Source: CAZWCX01 sp964632945 (GTDB lineage: Bacteria > Planctomycetota > MHYJ01 > WSZJ01 > CAZWCX01). From it: a stretch of 29,224 bases of DNA. The DNA lies in NCBI GenBank assembly GCA_964632945.1, contig CAZWCX010000096.1, forward strand, positions 1 through 29,224. The letters are read 5' to 3'. Both the position numbers and the translations under genes were made by a program. Numbering within the stretch: position 1 is the stretch's first letter; every line of letters starts with the position of its first letter. The notes below the pieces were generated by a model that was not told the DNA's origin, ran no database searches, and was given only the letters and a program-made list of their open reading frames with translations. Positions 25,775 to 29,224 of the stretch are shown one piece after another.

Positions 25775-27772
25775 ATGCGGAGGAATTCCTGGTCGGCCTT
25801 TGCACTTGCGGCGACCCTGGCGACCGGCACGGCGGCGCTCGCGCAGGAGGGCGGCGGCGCGGCGGACGACCCCCGCGGCGACGCCCCGGAAGTGACGGCG
25901 CCGGTGATCGTGACCGCGACCCGGATCGAGCAGGAAGTTGCCGAATCCGGCAGCTCCGCGTCGATCGTCGACGCGGAGCAGATTCGCGCGCGCGGCCACG
26001 ACGAAATGCAGGAGGTGCTGCGCACCGTCCCCGGCCTGCACGTCGCGCGGGTGGGAGGACGGGGCTCGCAGACCACCCTGTTCATACGCGGCGGCGAAAG
26101 CGATCACGCGGTGGTCAGCATCGACGGCTACCAGATCAACCGGGACGGCGGATTCTTCGACTGGAACAAGGTGTTCACCCTCGGGATCGAGCGGGTGGAG
26201 GTGGTGCGCGGGGCGGGCAGCGCCCCGCACGGCTCCGACGCGCTTTCGGGAACGGTGAACATGATCTTGCGCAAGGGCGAGGGCGACCCACGGGCGAGCG
26301 TCTCCTTCGAGGCGGGCTCGTTCTCCACGTACCGGGAACGCCTGGACCTCGACGGGCGCATCGGCCGGCTCTCGTTCGCCCTGTCGGCGGCGAACCTCGA
26401 CCAGATCGACGGACGGTTCACCCACAGCGATCTGCACCAGGCGAGCGCCGTGGGCCGATTCGACTTCGAGGTCGCCCCGGACACCTCCGTGAAGTTCGAT
26501 TTCTTCCACTTCCACGACCGGGCGCAGATCAACGCGGCCTTCGTGCCGCCGCGGTTCGGTCCCGAAGACCCCAACGCCACGCGCGAGGAGGACGTCGTCC
26601 TCACCGCCCTCGAGGGCCGACATGCGCCGACCCGGTGGTGCGAACTCACGCTCGCGCTGTCCCGATTCTGGCAGGACCCGCAGTTCGTCGACGGCCCGGA
26701 CCCGAACGAGCCGTTCGACGACCTTCGCCAGCGCACGCGGATCACCCGCCACACCGCCGACCTGGGCGCGCGGTTCGCGGTCGTCGACGCCTCCTGGGCG
26801 CAGGTCGAGTCGCTGGTCGGCTTCGAGTTCGAGCACGAGTTCGTGCATGACACTTCCGTGTTTCTGTCGTTCGACGCGTTTCCGCCGTTTCCCGTGCACT
26901 CGGAATCGCGGGAGAATCGTGAGAACCGGGCGGTCTACCTCTCCAATGTCGTGCGACTCTGGGATCGCGTGACCCTCGAACTCGGCGGACGATTCGACAA
27001 CAATGCGGAATTCGGGGAGGACACGACCGCGCGCACGGCCTTGAGCTATCGCCATGTCGAGACCGACACGCGACTGCACGCGAGCTGGGGGAAGGGGATC
27101 AAGGAGCCGACATTCTTCGAGACCTTCGATGCGCGCTTCGGCAACCCGCGCCTGGGTCCCGAGACCGGCCGGTCTTGGGACGTCGGGATCGAACAGACGC
27201 TGTGGGACGAACGGATCAAGGTCGACGTCACCTATTTCAACAGTCGCCTCGACGACCTGATCCAGTTCCGCGTGCTCTCGCCCTTCCCGTTCGCGGCCGA
27301 CTTCGTCAATGCCGGCAAGGCGAAGAACGACGGGGTCGAAGTTTCGTGGCGATTCGCCCCGATCGAGGAATTGGTGTTCGAGGGTTCGTTCACGCACCTC
27401 AACACCGAAGCGGTGAAGAGCAACGATCCCGAAAACGTCTCGTTCACCGAAGGCGAGGATCTGCTGCGGCGTCCCGACGAGACCGTTTCCGCGGGGATCA
27501 CGGCGCGTCCGTTCGAGGGTCTGACGCTGAATCTTTCCTGGTTGCACGTGGGCGAGCGGGAGGACGGTCGGTTCGATCTGTTCCCGGCGACGCGAGTGAC
27601 CCTGGACGGATACGACAAGTTGGACTTCGCGGCCGAGTACCGGTTCGACTTCGGTCTTCGGTTGTTCGGGGTGGTCGAGAATCTGACCGGGGAGGACTAC
27701 GAGGAGGCGCTGGGGTTCCCCGGCGAGGAATGGAATGTCCTGGCCGGGGTCGGGCACGAATTCCGGTTCTGA
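25775..27772 (+). CDS. btuB: TonB-dependent outer-membrane receptor, vitamin B12 (BtuB-like)
   Basis: The product is 665 aa, somewhat longer than E. coli BtuB. A signal peptide (about 1-23, ATGTAALA then QEGG) precedes a TonB box, VIVTATR, at residues 44-50. The plug domain (to about 165) has VLRTVPGLHVARVGGRGSQ, FIRGGESDHAVVSIDGYQIN and ERVEVVRGAGSAPHGSDALS. The rest is a 22-strand-type beta barrel ending in the aromatic residue Phe (GVGHEFRF), as outer-membrane proteins do. Control by a cobalamin riboswitch supports corrinoid as the substrate. The ATG at 25775 follows GGAGGGTGG. A dedicated tonB gene follows 31 bp after the stop. Confidence 0.93.
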   Translation: MRRNSWSAFALAATLATGTAALAQEGGGAADDPRGDAPEVTAPVIVTATRIEQEVAESGSSASIVDAEQIRARGHDEMQEVLRTVPGLHVARVGGRGSQTTLFIRGGESDHAVVSIDGYQINRDGGFFDWNKVFTLGIERVEVVRGAGSAPHGSDALSGTVNMILRKGEGDPRASVSFEAGSFSTYRERLDLDGRIGRLSFALSAANLDQIDGRFTHSDLHQASAVGRFDFEVAPDTSVKFDFFHFHDRAQINAAFVPPRFGPEDPNATREEDVVLTALEGRHAPTRWCELTLALSRFWQDPQFVDGPDPNEPFDDLRQRTRITRHTADLGARFAVVDASWAQVESLVGFEFEHEFVHDTSVFLSFDAFPPFPVHSESRENRENRAVYLSNVVRLWDRVTLELGGRFDNNAEFGEDTTARTALSYRHVETDTRLHASWGKGIKEPTFFETFDARFGNPRLGPETGRSWDVGIEQTLWDERIKVDVTYFNSRLDDLIQFRVLSPFPFAADFVNAGKAKNDGVEVSWRFAPIEELVFEGSFTHLNTEAVKSNDPENVSFTEGEDLLRRPDETVSAGITARPFEGLTLNLSWLHVGEREDGRFDLFPATRVTLDGYDKLDFAAEYRFDFGLRLFGVVENLTGEDYEEALGFPGEEWNVLAGVGHEFRF

Positions 27773-27803
27773 GCCGGCGAATCGTTGACGGACGGGATGG
27801 ACG

Positions 27804-28679
27804 ATGGGCGCGGAAGCGGCGATGGCGGGAGGCGGGGCTGCGGTCGTGCGGCATGGCGCGACGGGCGGGGCGCTTCGTCTGGGCGCCCCGCTCGGGTCGC
27901 TGGCGCTGCACGCGGCCGCGCTCGGCCTGGCGGTCCTGCTGGCGGGGGAGGCGCCGATCCCGTCCGCGGAGGCGCCCTTCGCGGTCGCGCTCCGGCCGGA
28001 GGCGGGGATCGGGTTGGTGGAGGTGCGGCCGGCGAAAGACGCGCCGCTGCTGGAACGGACACCGCCGTCGGACGAACTGCCGGAGCTCGCGACGACGACC
28101 CCCGCGGGGGCGGATTTCCCCGAGATGGAGGCGGCCGTGGAAGTTCGGGAACCGGCGGAGGCATGGTCGCCGCCGGTGCCGCCCGGGCAGCGGATTCCCG
28201 GCCGGGTCGCGGCGTCCGCCCCGGGCGGGGCGTCGGAGGAAAAGCGCGCGCCGGCAGACGGGGCCCCCGGGTCGGGGCGGAACGCGGGCCCGGCCGGTGT
28301 CGCCGGTCCCGGCGGCACCGGGGCGGGGCCGCGCGTCCCCGGCAGCGAACGCGGGGAAGCCGCGCGCGCGCCCGCGCCCCCCTCTCCTCGCGGCGCCCCG
28401 GTGCGCCAGGCCCCGCGTCCACGCGACGGGCAGTGCGACCCGCCCCGCTACCCCCGCGCTTCCCGCGAACGCGGGGAAGAAGGCCGGGTCCTGCTGCGGG
28501 TCTCGGTCGACGCGGAGGGCGAAGTCGTCGGCGTGGAGGTGAAGGTCTCGTCGGGGTTCGCGCGCCTGGACGCCGCCGCGGTCGACGCCATCTCCGGCTG
28601 GCTGTTCGAACCGGGGCGCGAAGAGGGTCGCGCGGTGGCCGGCGTCGTGGAAGTTCCCGTCGGATTCCTGTTGAAGTGA
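27804..28679 (+). CDS. tonB: Energy transducer TonB
   Basis: The product is 291 aa. A single N-terminal span (about 30-48, LGSLALHAAALGLAVLLAG) includes Ser32 and His36, matching the SxxxH motif that couples TonB to ExbB/ExbD. A long Pro/Gly/Ala-rich periplasmic spacer (about 90-210) follows. The C-terminal domain (about 213-291) shows CDPPRYPRASRERGEEGRVL and AVDAISGWLFEPGREEG, the typical TonB fold. It passes proton-motive energy to the receptor just upstream. No exbB or exbD is seen in the window, so they must lie beyond it. The ATG at 27804 has only a weak upstream GGGATGG. Confidence 0.88.
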   Translation: MGAEAAMAGGGAAVVRHGATGGALRLGAPLGSLALHAAALGLAVLLAGEAPIPSAEAPFAVALRPEAGIGLVEVRPAKDAPLLERTPPSDELPELATTTPAGADFPEMEAAVEVREPAEAWSPPVPPGQRIPGRVAASAPGGASEEKRAPADGAPGSGRNAGPAGVAGPGGTGAGPRVPGSERGEAARAPAPPSPRGAPVRQAPRPRDGQCDPPRYPRASRERGEEGRVLLRVSVDAEGEVVGVEVKVSSGFARLDAAAVDAISGWLFEPGREEGRAVAGVVEVPVGFLLK

Positions 28680-29224
28680 CGCGCCGCCCGGCCGGCGTCG
28701 GCCTTATGCGATTGCTCCTGGCCGCCGTGCTGGCGGGCGGGGCCGCCGGGTGCGGGCGCGCGGGACCGGTCGCGGTACAGGTCACCCCGCTCGCGTTCGA
28801 CACGCGCGGGGTGACGCTCTCGCTCGCCCCACCGCTCGATGTCCGCCGCGTGGACGTCCTGGACGGCGACGGTCGCCTGGAGGCGACCTTCCCCTGGCCC
28901 GGCGGCGCGGTGGCGCGGATCTCTTTCCCGTTCCGCTGGCGTCCGGAGCGGGTCTATACCGTGCGCGTGCGCGACGGCACGGGAACGGAGGCCTCGCGCT
29001 CCGACCGCGCTCCGGCGCGTCCGCCGGGGCCATTCGAACTCCGTTTCGAGGTGCCGCATGGGGCCGGCGGCGACCTCGAGGAATCGTCGGTTCGCGCCCA
29101 GGCCGCGGGGTCGCGAACCGAGGGGACGATCACCCTCGTCTCGCGCCCGGGGGCTCCCCACGACCTGGAGCGGACCCTCGAACACCGCGGGGTGCTCGCG
29201 CGGGGGGAGGGCTTCGCGGGGGCG
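28676..29224 (+). CDS. Putative lipoprotein, 3' end cut by the window edge
   Basis: The frame runs open to the last base, so at least 183 residues are coded. A GTG at 28676 overlaps the tonB stop as GTGA, which suits the coupled style of this locus; the ATG at 28706 in the same frame is the alternative. The N-terminus has a basic n-region and LLLAAVLAGGAAGCGRAG, a lipoprotein signal with the Cys as the first mature residue. The mature part looks beta-rich (VAVQVTPLAFDTRGVTLSLA, RVYTVRVRDGTGTEA, FELRFEVPH), like immunoglobulin or adhesin-type domains. I recognise no family. Position in the B12 operon suggests a role in uptake at the envelope. Confidence 0.65.
   Translation, partial: MTRRPAGVGLMRLLLAAVLAGGAAGCGRAGPVAVQVTPLAFDTRGVTLSLAPPLDVRRVDVLDGDGRLEATFPWPGGAVARISFPFRWRPERVYTVRVRDGTGTEASRSDRAPARPPGPFELRFEVPHGAGGDLEESSVRAQAAGSRTEGTITLVSRPGAPHDLERTLEHRGVLARGEGFAGA

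Overview
This window is strongly GC-rich chromosomal DNA from a Gram-negative bacterium. The evidence for an outer membrane is a TonB-dependent receptor with its own TonB, several lipoproteins with lipobox cysteines and an exported parvulin-type isomerase. I cannot place it in a phylum. Gene content is mostly housekeeping. I see no insertion sequence, phage gene, tRNA, rRNA or CRISPR array. Strong Shine-Dalgarno sequences (GGAGG-like) and canonical sigma-70-type promoters are readable in several places.

Layout. (1) 49-5186, minus strand: a tightly packed operon of an unrecognised 143-aa protein, the 23S rRNA/tRNA methyltransferase RlmN and the two halves of a heterodimeric ABC exporter. Two of the junctions are ATGA overlaps. 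(2) 5577-7535, plus: a stand-alone dnaK with a strong terminator. (3) 7751-8911, minus: a short/branched-chain acyl-CoA dehydrogenase. (4) 9124-12670, plus: a UDP-glucuronate decarboxylase-like epimerase, a 74-aa protein, a periplasmic PpiC/SurA-like isomerase and a class I aminotransferase. (5) 13139-16998, plus: a degenerate RsbW-like protein, a polytopic membrane protein, a PAS-GGDEF diguanylate cyclase and fumarase C. (6) 17047-18473, minus: an SdpR-type ArsR repressor and a set of very small genes. (7) 18695-20965, plus: a lipoprotein with an HExxH metallopeptidase motif and probable HEAT-like repeats. (8) 20999-22306, minus: a glutamate/dicarboxylate-type symporter. (9) 22437-25309, plus: a zinc-ribbon/TPR membrane protein, a JmjC/cupin oxygenase and a small membrane protein. 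(10) 25334-29224, plus: a sigma-70 promoter, a cobalamin riboswitch, an intrinsic terminator, a BtuB-like receptor, TonB and a lipoprotein cut by the window end.

The most unusual region is 17565-18473. A strong promoter (TTGACG, 17-nt spacer, TATAAT) drives the ArsR/SdpR-type gene, which has its own intrinsic terminator. After the terminator, a second AT-rich promoter precedes two tiny genes with good ribosome-binding sites: a 30-aa single-span membrane peptide and a 57-aa single-span peptide with cysteine pairs at both ends. The two promoters share an 18-bp dyad element (12 of 18 positions identical), which suggests the repressor controls both itself and the peptides. I do not recognise either peptide. 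Other points of interest are a GHKL-fold protein whose ATP-binding motifs are all altered, a symporter with NMSGT instead of the usual NMDGT, and the textbook vitamin B12 uptake locus.
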